Source: Thermoplasmata archaeon
GTDB taxonomy: Archaea > Thermoplasmatota > Thermoplasmata > RBG-16-68-12 > JAGMCJ01
Direction of reading: 5' to 3'
DNA: 8,656 nt
Assembly: GCA_023129265.1 (NCBI GenBank)
Contig: JAGMCJ010000122.1
Span: 1 to 8,656, forward strand
In this document: positions 1-6,767 of the stretch, piece by piece
Layout: each line of letters begins with the position of its first letter
Position numbering within the stretch: position 1 is the stretch's first letter
Notes under the pieces: generated by a model
What the model was told of the DNA's origin: nothing
Databases searched by the model: none
The model's input: the letters and a program-made list of their open reading frames with translations, nothing else
Translations under genes and position numbers: made by a program

Positions 1-1002
1 ATAGACTACGACAACATCTACGCCTCTCTGATGAACCAGTACGGCTACGACAGATCGGATGCCCAGCTGAAGTCGGTCGAGATCGTTGGCAACACGATAT
101 CGCACATGACCGAGACACTGGGCGTATCCCCCATAATCAGGCAGGCCTTCGCGGACTGGGGGATGAACCCGGACGTGCCCAACGAGCTCTACACGATGGG
201 CATAAGGGCAGTGCACGTGAAGGGTGTCAGGGGGAAGAGCAGCGCGGACATCGAGCTGTCGCTCCGCCTGCAGGAGGTGATGCTCACCCGCGAGGACATC
301 AACGCGCTCGTGGTACTGTCAGGCGACAGGGACTACCTGCCCATCGCCCAGCGCGCGCAGGAGCGGGGCAAGCAGATCATCTTCTACTCGTTCGAGCGTA
401 CGCTCTCCGGAGACATCAAGAAGCTCGTGGGCAGGGACAACTACTGGTACATCGACCCCGAGAGCCTGAAGCCCCTGTCCGAGCGGGACTTCGAGCACCG
501 CGAACCGAAGAAGAAGAAGCCCAAGAGGCTGCCCTCCCTGATCAGGCACATCCCGGAGGAGGGAGCGACGACCGCCGGGCTGGCGAAGAAGCTCGGGCTA
601 AAGGAGGACGACATCCTCCGGCAGGTACAGAAGCTCGCGGACGAGGGACTCATCACCGCCGAGAAGGTGGGAAGGTGGACGAAGTGCAAGCTGGTCGCCC
701 CGCTCGATGACGGGCAGAAGAAGGCGCTGCGCGCCGCTGTGGAGGCCCACAAGGAGTACGTCCCCAAGTACGGGAGCGTGAAGCTCTCCGGCTTCCTGGT
801 GGTCAGGCTGGCGAAGGCGCTCCCCGAGATAAGCCACCTGGACAGGAAGAAGACATTCAACAGCCTCGTCGAGAGGGGGCTGGTGCAGCTGCAGAGGGAG
901 AAGGACGCCCGCGGCGACCGCTTCCTCGTGTTCACGGTGGCCGAGAACCATCCGTTGGTCAAGCAGATTGCGGGAGCCCGCAGAGGGCGCAAGAAGCGCT
1001 GA
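1..1002 (+). CDS. NYN-domain (LabA/DUF88-like, PIN fold) nuclease with two C-terminal winged-helix-like domains; 5' end outside the window
   Basis: The reading frame is open from base 1, so the gene begins upstream and the ATG at 31 is internal. The codons ahead of that ATG encode IDYDNIY, the first acidic motif of NYN domains. Two further NYN motifs follow, counting from the first codon: KSSADIELS (Asp83) and LSGDRDYLPI (107-116), then ERGKQII. Together these supply the acidic cluster that binds metal in PIN/NYN ribonucleases, so the protein is probably an RNA-cleaving enzyme. After a very basic linker (about 165-178) comes a winged-helix segment (about 177-233, with GLAKKLGLKEDD and LADEGLITAEKVGRW). 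A second segment follows (about 236-320, with LVERGLVQL and a basic tail) that reads as another winged helix or a LOTUS-like module. NYN fused to nucleic-acid-binding modules is a known architecture. The target is unknown. The NYN call is firm; the second C-terminal domain is inference. Confidence 0.88.
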   Translation: MDYDNIYASLMNQYGYDRSDAQLKSVEIVGNTISHMTETLGVSPIIRQAFADWGMNPDVPNELYTMGIRAVHVKGVRGKSSADIELSLRLQEVMLTREDINALVVLSGDRDYLPIAQRAQERGKQIIFYSFERTLSGDIKKLVGRDNYWYIDPESLKPLSERDFEHREPKKKKPKRLPSLIRHIPEEGATTAGLAKKLGLKEDDILRQVQKLADEGLITAEKVGRWTKCKLVAPLDDGQKKALRAAVEAHKEYVPKYGSVKLSGFLVVRLAKALPEISHLDRKKTFNSLVERGLVQLQREKDARGDRFLVFTVAENHPLVKQIAGARRGRKKR

Positions 1003-1013
1003 GACCGTTCTGA

Positions 1014-1510
1014 CGCCCGCCGCACGGCCTCGTGAACAACGCCGCTATTTGGCCGACGGAGCGCACGCTCACGGTCGACGGTCTCGAGACGCAGTTCGCT
1101 GTCAACCATCTGGCGCCGTTCCTGCTTACGAACCTCCTGCTGGGCGTGGTCAAGGCAAGCGCTCCGGCGAGGGTCATCAACGTGAGTTCGGGGATTCACA
1201 AGCGAGCGAGCGCAGACTGGCGGGCACGGGCATCACTGTGAACAGCTTCACCCCCGGGATGACGAGGACGAACCTCGGGCGCTCCATGTCCAGCGTGGCA
1301 CGGTTCTTCTTCCGACTCCTCGCCAAGAAGACGGAGAAGGGCGCCAGCACGGCGGTCTATCTTGCGTCGTCGCCCGAAGTGGAGGGCGTCAGCGGCAAGC
1401 ACTTTGCCAACTGCAAGCCCGCGAAGTCCTCGAAGCTATCCTACGATGAGGACACAGCGAACCGCCTCTGGGACGTGAGCGAACAGCTCACAGGCCTGGG
1501 CGGTGAATGA
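1014..1510 (+). pseudogene. Decayed short-chain dehydrogenase/reductase (SDR), retinol-dehydrogenase-like remnant
   Basis: Two SDR pieces lie in different frames. Piece one (about 1014-1207) reads HGLVNNAA, then TVDGLETQFAVNHLAPFLL and VINVSSGIH, which are the NNAG-type motif, central helix and catalytic-Ser strand. Piece two (about 1208-1510) reads ERRLAGTGITVNSFTPGMT, then GASTAVYLASSPEVEG and VSGKHF, ending at TGA 1508-1510; this is the usual SDR C-terminus. Missing are the N-terminal Rossmann region with TGxxxGIG (roughly 75-85 residues; an in-frame stop lies at 1011) and, by comparison with typical retinol dehydrogenases, some 35 residues between the pieces carrying the catalytic YxxxK. 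The join lies in a GCGAGCGAGCG tract (1202-1212) and shifts the frame. Neither piece can be an active enzyme. The remnant begins 11 bases after the NYN gene stops. A 180-residue frame spans the second piece, but its first ~80 residues are not SDR-like. An assembly error is the main alternative. Confidence 0.85.
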
Positions 1511-1539
1511 ACGCGGTGGCATCGCTCTGAGGACTCTTC

Positions 1540-2106
1540 TCATGCCCATCCCGCATAGTCCTCCACGACCATGCGCGGGTACCGCTTCTGCATCTTGCAC
1601 GCGAAGCGGAATATCTCCCTCAGCGTGTCCTTCCTGAAATGGGAGCCCGGCTTCAGCTTGAGGGTCCGCCGCCCAGTCCGGAAGATCAGGATGCCCTTGG
1701 TGGATCCGCTGGCGTCCCTGCGCCTCCTCTGGTAGTCGTCGTAATCCTCTGCTGTCGCTGCGTCCAGCACGTCAAACACGACCTGAGAGACCTCCTCGGC
1801 ACGCGGGTCGGCGTTGGCGACGCTCCTCACGGCCGCCCACTTCGCCTTGAAGCGCTTCTTGCCTCCCACCCAGAGGTAGAAGCCCTCCTCGGTGAGGACG
1901 ATCCTTTTCAACCGTAGCTGCAGTGCGGCAGTCACCAAGGCGATGACCATTATCGGCGGGGCCATGAATATCGCTGCTACTGCGAGAAGGCTGCGCATTG
2001 CGAGTGAGACGACCAGAAGGACGAGAGCCACGAGGAAGACGGTGAGGAAGACCACTCCCCACTTCGTTCCCCTGTGCTTGTAGACCTTTGGCTTGGGCTC
2101 CTCCAT
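1540..2106 (-). CDS. Two-TM membrane protein with possible PH-like cytoplasmic domain, unknown function
   Basis: A 188-residue protein with a basic N-terminus (KPKVYKHRGTKW), two closely spaced hydrophobic helices (about 15-37 and 40-63) and a soluble C-terminal region of about 125 residues. The soluble part begins RLKRIVLTEEGFYLWVGGKK and continues through an acidic/basic loop (EDYDDYQRRRR) to KGILIFRTGRRTLKLKPG and a final helix (FRKDTLREIFRFACKMQKR). Alternating strands closed by a helix after a TM hairpin resemble the bacterial PH-like domains found in small membrane proteins; that is fold-level inference, not a family match. By the positive-inside rule the soluble domain should be cytoplasmic. 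No Shine-Dalgarno precedes the ATG, but a TATA-like box lies about 26 bases upstream, so the message may be leaderless. It converges with the SDR remnant and lies 71 bases beyond the beta-propeller gene on the same strand, with its own promoter. Confidence 0.8.
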   Translation of the reverse strand: MEEPKPKVYKHRGTKWGVVFLTVFLVALVLLVVSLAMRSLLAVAAIFMAPPIMVIALVTAALQLRLKRIVLTEEGFYLWVGGKKRFKAKWAAVRSVANADPRAEEVSQVVFDVLDAATAEDYDDYQRRRRDASGSTKGILIFRTGRRTLKLKPGSHFRKDTLREIFRFACKMQKRYPRMVVEDYAGWA

Positions 2107-2128
2107 GATTTCGCATCAGGAAGGCCGA

Positions 2129-2142
2129 CTTTAATCCTTTCG
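2129..2142 (-). promoter_or_regulatory. TATA/BRE-like promoter of the two-TM protein gene
   Basis: On the minus strand this reads CGAAAGGATTAAAG, a purine-rich BRE-like start followed by an A/T-rich box. Its centre is about 26 bases from the ATG at 2106, the usual TATA-to-start distance in archaea, so transcription would begin at or within a few bases of the start codon. This fits the lack of a ribosome binding site. Confidence 0.45.
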
Positions 2143-2177
2143 CCGGAACGGACTACAGGACATGCCGATCGGTTCAC

Positions 2178-5156
2178 TTACGAGAGGTCCACGACCTCGA
2201 CGCCGTACAGTCCCTCGACGAAGTACGCCCGCCCGTTGTAGACGCGAAGCTGGGTGACCCACCCGCTCGAGTGGTAGACGCCGTTGAAGTTCGGATCGCC
2301 GCGCACGTCGAACATGTAGTGGCAGCCCGAGAATGAATTGAGGAAGGCATACCCGCCCTCGAGCTTCCACAGGTGTGCGTACCCGTTCACGGCGAACGTG
2401 CCGAGCACTACTGGGTTCTCGGTGTCCGTCACATCAAGCACCGTGAAGTACGTCCTCGGGCGCTCCTCGCCGATCCAGTACCAGTGCGCGGTCGTGTTGC
2501 TGAGGTAGACGATACCGTCCTCCACGAAGATGCCGCTGACGTGCCCGTCCACCTGGACCGCCAGACGCACGGTCGCTTCATCATCCTGCAGCTCGAGGAC
2601 GTTGACCGTCTGGAACTCCGCCCATCCTCCCGCCAGCGTGTAGACGCGGTCGCCATCGACATTGACCATCATTCCAGGAATGTCGACAGACGGCAGCTGC
2701 ACGGGGTCGTCCAAATTCTTGAGAGAGACCCGCCCGAGCCAGTCGCGTGTCTCCCACGTGTACTCCTCGCCCATGCGCTCCCAGGAGTACTCGTAGTCCG
2801 TGAAGTAGAAGATGTCGTCCTCGATGAGCGCGTTCATCACCATGCTGGCCTTGAAGCTGTATCTCGACAAGACTGTCGGGTCAGATGGGTCGAGCACGCT
2901 GATTGCAAGAAGCGTGTACCGAGGCGTCTCGTACTCCCAGTCGTATTCGGGACTGTAGAAGACCACGTAGCCGTCCTCCAGAGCGGGGACGAGGCTCGAG
3001 TAGCCGTAGGGGCGAGCATATTGAATATCAATACCGGGGGCGATTCCAATCCCGTAGCCCTCGCTCGGAAGTTCCACTTCACCCGCCCGAACGGGGTTCA
3101 GCGGGTCGGAGTAGTCGAAGATGCGAAGGTACGACTTCCTATCCTCCGAATCGTAGCCGACCATGTAGACGTACGAATCGTCAGGGAGGACGTGGCCCCA
3201 CAGCATTCCAGTGTCCATCGACACGATTCCGGAGGGGCCTCTCGTCTCCAGCTTCATCGTGCTGCCGTAGTCGTGCTGGACGAGCCTCACGAAGTGGTCG
3301 CCCATCTTGAAGTAATCCATTATGTGAACTGCCAGCTCCACGACCGCTGTGACGTACGGATCGTCGCGGTCCCCGAAGTGCATCACCTGCAGCGTCCTGT
3401 CCGACGTCGCGAGTATCCTGTCCGCATGGTGCCGCGTCCTCGTGATGGAATAGGGCGTGTTCACGATTCCCCGCACGGTCAGCTCACCGGACTGGAGGTC
3501 GAAGTCCACGAGCTGTATCGCGTGCGCGGACCGCCACCATCCGACCCCGTCCACGAAGCTGGAGCTGAAGGGCACGACGACCATCCCCAGGTCGTCCATG
3601 ACTGACAGCTGCTTCGGATCCCAGTTGGCGCCCGACCAGCTCCAGTCCTCGCCGATCGTGACCCGATCGAGCAGGACAGCGTTGTACGGGTCGCTCACAT
3701 CGAAGAGCGACAGTGCAACCTTCATCTCACGGTTGGTGTCATCCACCCCGAGCGCGAGTATCTTGTACCCGTGGACCTCCATGTGCGTGATCCATCCCGG
3801 GATCTCGAGCACGTCCGTCAGCTTCGGGTTCGTCGGGTCCGACAGGTCCAGCACATCGAGCGGGTCTATCCTCTCGGGAAGGTGTATCGTATACGCCCTG
3901 TCCCCCGCGAATCGGGTTGCCATGAGCGTTCCCGCATCGTCGATGAGGAGATTGCCCAGCAGCGACAGGTTGGCTGGGTCGCTCACATCGAGTATCCAGA
4001 GCTCGGACTCACCGAGCGCTCCCCAGTTCCAGTAGTGAGTAACGAAGCGGAACGTGCCGTCGTAGTAGTCCATCTGGTAGCGGTCGTCCAGGAACCCGCT
4101 GACCTCGTAGTCGCCCTCGACGCTCATCTGGCCGATCGGGTCCGATATGTCGACGTACACGATCCTCGTCGTCGGCTCTCCCCTGAGCTCTTCACCCCAA
4201 TCGGGCTGCGCAACGAAGATCGCGTTCTCGGTCACATGCACCTCGTTGTAGGAGCCGTTGAAGTCAATCGTCATCACCTCGGTCACGGTCGTCGGGTCCG
4301 AGATGTCGAAGGATGTGATGTGCGTCTTGTCCTCGTCCTCGGGGGACATCCACCTCCACAAGTACTCGTTCGAAGCCGCGTAGATGACGCTCCCCACCCT
4401 TCGCGTGTCCTGCACATATCCAGGAATGCTGAGCTTGTCCACGATCTCGGGCGCATTGAGGTCCGAGATGTCCACGACGATTATCTGGCTGCCTATGTGG
4501 AAGTCGCAGACCTGGCGCACGTTCTCGAGCAAGTAGAGGTCATACCAGTACTGGTATCTGGCTCTCACGACGAGGTAAGCGTTGTCCCCGACGATGTACA
4601 TCTCTACAGGTTCGCCATAAGCCCTTGCCCGCCCAAGGACCTCGGGATCGTCAGGGTTGGAGACATCCACGATTATCAGCCCGCGGTACGGGTTCAGAAT
4701 GAAGTACGTGTCCCCGACAAGCTTGACTATGTCCGCCTCCTCGACGTCTCGAGGCGGAGCCATGTTTTCGGCACCGAGAAGGGCCACGTCCTCCATGGGT
4801 CTGAGGTCACCACCCTCGTAGTAATTCGGCCCCTGCATGTGAAGCTCCGGGTGAGTGTTCAGGTACTCCTGCTCCTCCTCGAGCGGGGCGTACCGCTTGA
4901 TATCGTCGATCGGGAGTTCCGTCACGAACTCGCCCGCCTGGCACGCGTCCGGGCCCAGGTCGGCCGCAGGGAGCGTGATCAGCAGCCCATCATACCCGGG
5001 GACGTCGGGATAACTCGGCCCGCTGGGCTCCGCTGGGTTCACCCAAATAACGAGCATAACAGGAGCCAGGACCGATGCGACGACTACCACGCTCAGAATC
5101 AAAGCCAGCCTCTTGCTCGTAAACCAACTGCCCACATTCTCACTATCTTTGTTCAT
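2178..5156 (-). CDS. Large membrane-anchored or secreted beta-propeller protein with LVIVD-type repeats
   Basis: A 992-residue protein with one hydrophobic segment near the N-terminus (about 15-39), either a signal peptide or an uncleaved anchor, and everything after it outside the cell. The body is beta-rich with a recurring hydrophobic-D-[VIL]-S-D-P motif seen at residues 164, 229, 284, 336, 390, 437, 486, 681, 756 and 908 (first Asp), each following a strand such as LWILD or IVYVD and often followed by a V-L-G turn. This is the LVIVD-type repeat of secreted beta-propeller proteins (COG4880-like). The protein ends VEVVDLS, in the middle of a repeat, which would suit ring closure by an N-terminal strand. 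Motif-poor gaps (490-680, 760-908) suggest degenerate blades or more than one propeller. It is acidic overall with three cysteines (72, 217, 945). Such proteins usually bind partners or sugars; no catalytic site is visible. It follows the membrane regulator gene by 38 bases, probably as a co-regulated pair. Confidence 0.88.
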   Translation of the reverse strand: MNKDSENVGSWFTSKRLALILSVVVVASVLAPVMLVIWVNPAEPSGPSYPDVPGYDGLLITLPAADLGPDACQAGEFVTELPIDDIKRYAPLEEEQEYLNTHPELHMQGPNYYEGGDLRPMEDVALLGAENMAPPRDVEEADIVKLVGDTYFILNPYRGLIIVDVSNPDDPEVLGRARAYGEPVEMYIVGDNAYLVVRARYQYWYDLYLLENVRQVCDFHIGSQIIVVDISDLNAPEIVDKLSIPGYVQDTRRVGSVIYAASNEYLWRWMSPEDEDKTHITSFDISDPTTVTEVMTIDFNGSYNEVHVTENAIFVAQPDWGEELRGEPTTRIVYVDISDPIGQMSVEGDYEVSGFLDDRYQMDYYDGTFRFVTHYWNWGALGESELWILDVSDPANLSLLGNLLIDDAGTLMATRFAGDRAYTIHLPERIDPLDVLDLSDPTNPKLTDVLEIPGWITHMEVHGYKILALGVDDTNREMKVALSLFDVSDPYNAVLLDRVTIGEDWSWSGANWDPKQLSVMDDLGMVVVPFSSSFVDGVGWWRSAHAIQLVDFDLQSGELTVRGIVNTPYSITRTRHHADRILATSDRTLQVMHFGDRDDPYVTAVVELAVHIMDYFKMGDHFVRLVQHDYGSTMKLETRGPSGIVSMDTGMLWGHVLPDDSYVYMVGYDSEDRKSYLRIFDYSDPLNPVRAGEVELPSEGYGIGIAPGIDIQYARPYGYSSLVPALEDGYVVFYSPEYDWEYETPRYTLLAISVLDPSDPTVLSRYSFKASMVMNALIEDDIFYFTDYEYSWERMGEEYTWETRDWLGRVSLKNLDDPVQLPSVDIPGMMVNVDGDRVYTLAGGWAEFQTVNVLELQDDEATVRLAVQVDGHVSGIFVEDGIVYLSNTTAHWYWIGEERPRTYFTVLDVTDTENPVVLGTFAVNGYAHLWKLEGGYAFLNSFSGCHYMFDVRGDPNFNGVYHSSGWVTQLRVYNGRAYFVEGLYGVEVVDLS

Positions 5157-5162
5157 TCAATT

Positions 5163-5168
5163 CCTCCC
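5163..5168 (-). promoter_or_regulatory. Strong Shine-Dalgarno of the beta-propeller gene
   Basis: The minus strand reads GGGAGG, then AATTGA, then ATG at 5156: a full match to the archaeal anti-SD at six-base spacing, which fixes the start. An A/T-rich stretch just upstream (5171-5186, TGTATTTGTATAAGAT on the minus strand) could be a separate promoter. It is too close to the start to leave room for this site in a leader, so translation from a message begun at the upstream regulator gene is more likely. Confidence 0.75.
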
Positions 5169-5194
5169 ATATCTTATACAAATACACTCGATCG

Positions 5195-6619
5195 TCATGT
5201 TTCAACAACTTCCTTCATCGCCTTCTCGCCCTTGTCCAGCAATTCCACCTTGCCGTTCGCGGCATCGATGAGCTCCAACTCGCGAAGGACCTTCACGTTG
5301 TAGTGCACCCTCTGCCTGGAGGTTTCGAATTGCTTTGCGATCTCCGACTGCGTCATCGCCCCCTCGGCCCTCAGCAGGTCGAGTATGGCGTACTGCAGCC
5401 TTGACAGCACGAGCCGCTTTCCCGTCACCGGCGACCCGCTCAGGTAGAGCTGCCTGACGCGACCCTCGCGGACGGACTTGATGAATCCCAGCCGCTCAAG
5501 AACCCACAGATGATAGGCGAGGGTCCCATTCTTCAGGTCAAGGCTCTCCCTGACTTCCGTGAACATCATTCCCGGGTTCGCCTGAATGTATCCGTATATT
5601 CGCCCGCGAGTGAAGTGATCGAGGGCCCTCTCTCGTGATATATGATAGAAAAGCCCAAGGCCGACACCCAAGGAGATGGCGATGGTCAACGCAACCGGCA
5701 TCCACGGGAAGTCGGTCACAAGGATCCCTTCTGACATGGCAAGGCTCGGACCGTCTTCGAACAGGATCTCGCCCGTCGTGGCGTCGATCCACAAATCGAG
5801 CTCCCAAGAGGACGCTCCATCCCCGCCGCCGAGTGTCTGACTGTCGGCCTGCGAGAGCGACCACCGCACATTCACCAGGTAGACAAAGCTCGTTCCGTTC
5901 CTGACGGTCACGCCCGCCAAGGTCGCTGCGGGGTCGAAGGCAGCATATCCGGACTCGGCCCGCTGAACGGCGTTGTCAAGAGCCAACGAGGGGTCGATGT
6001 TGGGCGGGAGCAGCACGCGATACCATACGTGGAGCGTGACAGAGACCACGCGGAGGTCGTGGAGACGGACTCTCATGGAGAGCATGTTGAAGAGGAAGGA
6101 GGGGCCCAAGTCCGTCGGCTCCTTCAGAAGCACATTGTCCTGCTCCTCACCCGACGGGGCGAAGTCATATGAGAGTTCTCTCTCGATGTTCACCTCTGCG
6201 TCTATGTCCGCCAGCCCGAGGTCGTTGGCGATCCTGTTCGCAACGTCCATGAGGTCGTCCGTCTCTGTCGAGTCGGCGAAGTAGGACGTGTTCCCCCTGA
6301 GCATCACCTCTCTCAGAATACCAGTCTCGACGTAGCGCGCCTCCACTCGGCCATCGACCAGGGGCAGTATGTACATCTCTCTTGCCAAGAGGAAATCGGG
6401 CAGGTCACTCTCGTTCAGCTGGACCCACGCCGGGTCCTCGGAAAAGCCGATCTCCGAACCCAGCTGAGTGGCGAACCAGGAGGTGAGATTGGCGGCCGCC
6501 TCTCGGCTCAAGAGGTCCGATTCAGGCCATACTACGACAGGTTCTCCCGCCACGCTCGAGCTGGGCATGAGCAGGAGAACCGCACATACGCCGATGAGGA
6601 TAATCGCCTTGGCCCGCAT
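5195..6619 (-). CDS. Membrane-spanning one-component regulator: PepSY-like outer domain, one TM, two cytoplasmic winged helices
   Basis: 474 residues. A cleavable signal peptide (1-24, ending SSVA before GEP) leads into an outer domain (25-303). One TM helix (about 304-327, WMPVALTIAISLGVGLGLF) connects to two winged-helix domains. The first (about 330-395) has the archaeal pattern NPGMMFTEVRESLDLKNGTL then YHLWVLERLGFIKSV and a wing REGRVRQLYL. The second (about 402-470) has LDLLRAEGAMTQSEIAKQF, then SRQRVHYNVKVLRELELI. The outer part contains ELDLWIDATTGEILFEDG, which looks like the strand-turn-strand end of PepSY domains. The likely role is sensing outside the membrane and binding DNA inside, without a separate kinase. 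The gene has its own upstream region and lies immediately ahead of the beta-propeller gene, its most likely target. Ligand and operator are unknown. The HTH and topology calls are firm; PepSY similarity and target are inference. Confidence 0.87.
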   Translation of the reverse strand: MRAKAIILIGVCAVLLLMPSSSVAGEPVVVWPESDLLSREAAANLTSWFATQLGSEIGFSEDPAWVQLNESDLPDFLLAREMYILPLVDGRVEARYVETGILREVMLRGNTSYFADSTETDDLMDVANRIANDLGLADIDAEVNIERELSYDFAPSGEEQDNVLLKEPTDLGPSFLFNMLSMRVRLHDLRVVSVTLHVWYRVLLPPNIDPSLALDNAVQRAESGYAAFDPAATLAGVTVRNGTSFVYLVNVRWSLSQADSQTLGGGDGASSWELDLWIDATTGEILFEDGPSLAMSEGILVTDFPWMPVALTIAISLGVGLGLFYHISRERALDHFTRGRIYGYIQANPGMMFTEVRESLDLKNGTLAYHLWVLERLGFIKSVREGRVRQLYLSGSPVTGKRLVLSRLQYAILDLLRAEGAMTQSEIAKQFETSRQRVHYNVKVLRELELIDAANGKVELLDKGEKAMKEVVET

Positions 6620-6644
6620 CCGCCTTTCTAATCATCCTTGAAGG

Positions 6645-6652
6645 ACTTAAGT
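6645..6652 (-). promoter_or_regulatory. TATA-like box of the membrane regulator gene
   Basis: The sequence ACTTAAGT lies in an A/T-rich stretch centred about 29 bases ahead of the ATG at 6619, giving a predicted start of transcription only a few bases from the gene. The same GACTTAAG core occurs on the plus strand at 7759-7766 ahead of the two-TM miniprotein gene, which supports it as a promoter element here. Confidence 0.45.
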
Positions 6653-6669
6653 AATGTGGTACAGTTTTT

Positions 6670-6695
6670 TGACAGCGCCCATGGGAGGCATGTCA
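6670..6695. promoter_or_regulatory. Dyad-symmetric candidate operator between the divergent genes
   Basis: TGACA at 6670-6674 and TGTCA at 6691-6695 are exact inverted repeats 16 bases apart. Between them lies the perfect palindrome CCCATGGG (6678-6685), its centre shifted one base from the outer pair. The extended arms TGACAGCG (6670-6677) and TGTCAGCG (6691-6698) also form a direct repeat with one mismatch, repeating at 21 bases, about two helical turns. The element sits just upstream of the regulator gene's TATA box and ahead of the divergent membrane gene, where a regulator would bind. Function is inference. Confidence 0.35.
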
Positions 6696-6767
6696 GCGTC
6701 GCGGGTCCCAACGGACGTACCCATGGCAACGTTCTTATGCCCGCTCATATTCTCTCAAACGAGGACC

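Noticed and set aside
441..1199. 252-codon minus-strand frame across the NYN gene end and SDR remnant
   Set aside because: It runs antisense to clear NYN and SDR coding motifs, and its Ser/Arg/Leu-rich translation has no recognisable domain.
968..1510. An intact 180-residue plus-strand gene over the SDR remnant
   Set aside because: Only the last ~100 residues are SDR-like; the first part is the out-of-frame reading of the NYN 3' end and the first SDR piece.
2373..3605. 410-codon open frame on the plus strand
   Set aside because: The same kind of shadow of the propeller gene; composition is the mirror of its codons and no family is recognisable.
3771..5303. 510-codon open frame on the plus strand, antisense to the propeller gene
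   Set aside because: It is rich in His, Arg, Val and Asp with no domain, signal or membrane pattern, and exactly overlies the repeat-rich minus-strand gene. Long antisense frames are expected in GC-rich coding DNA.
6654..6767. N-terminal extension of the four-TM protein from ATG 6654
   Set aside because: It would put coding sequence over the divergent promoter region and dyad, and its residues look unlike a natural N-terminus; GTG 6768 gives a basic leader directly before TM1.
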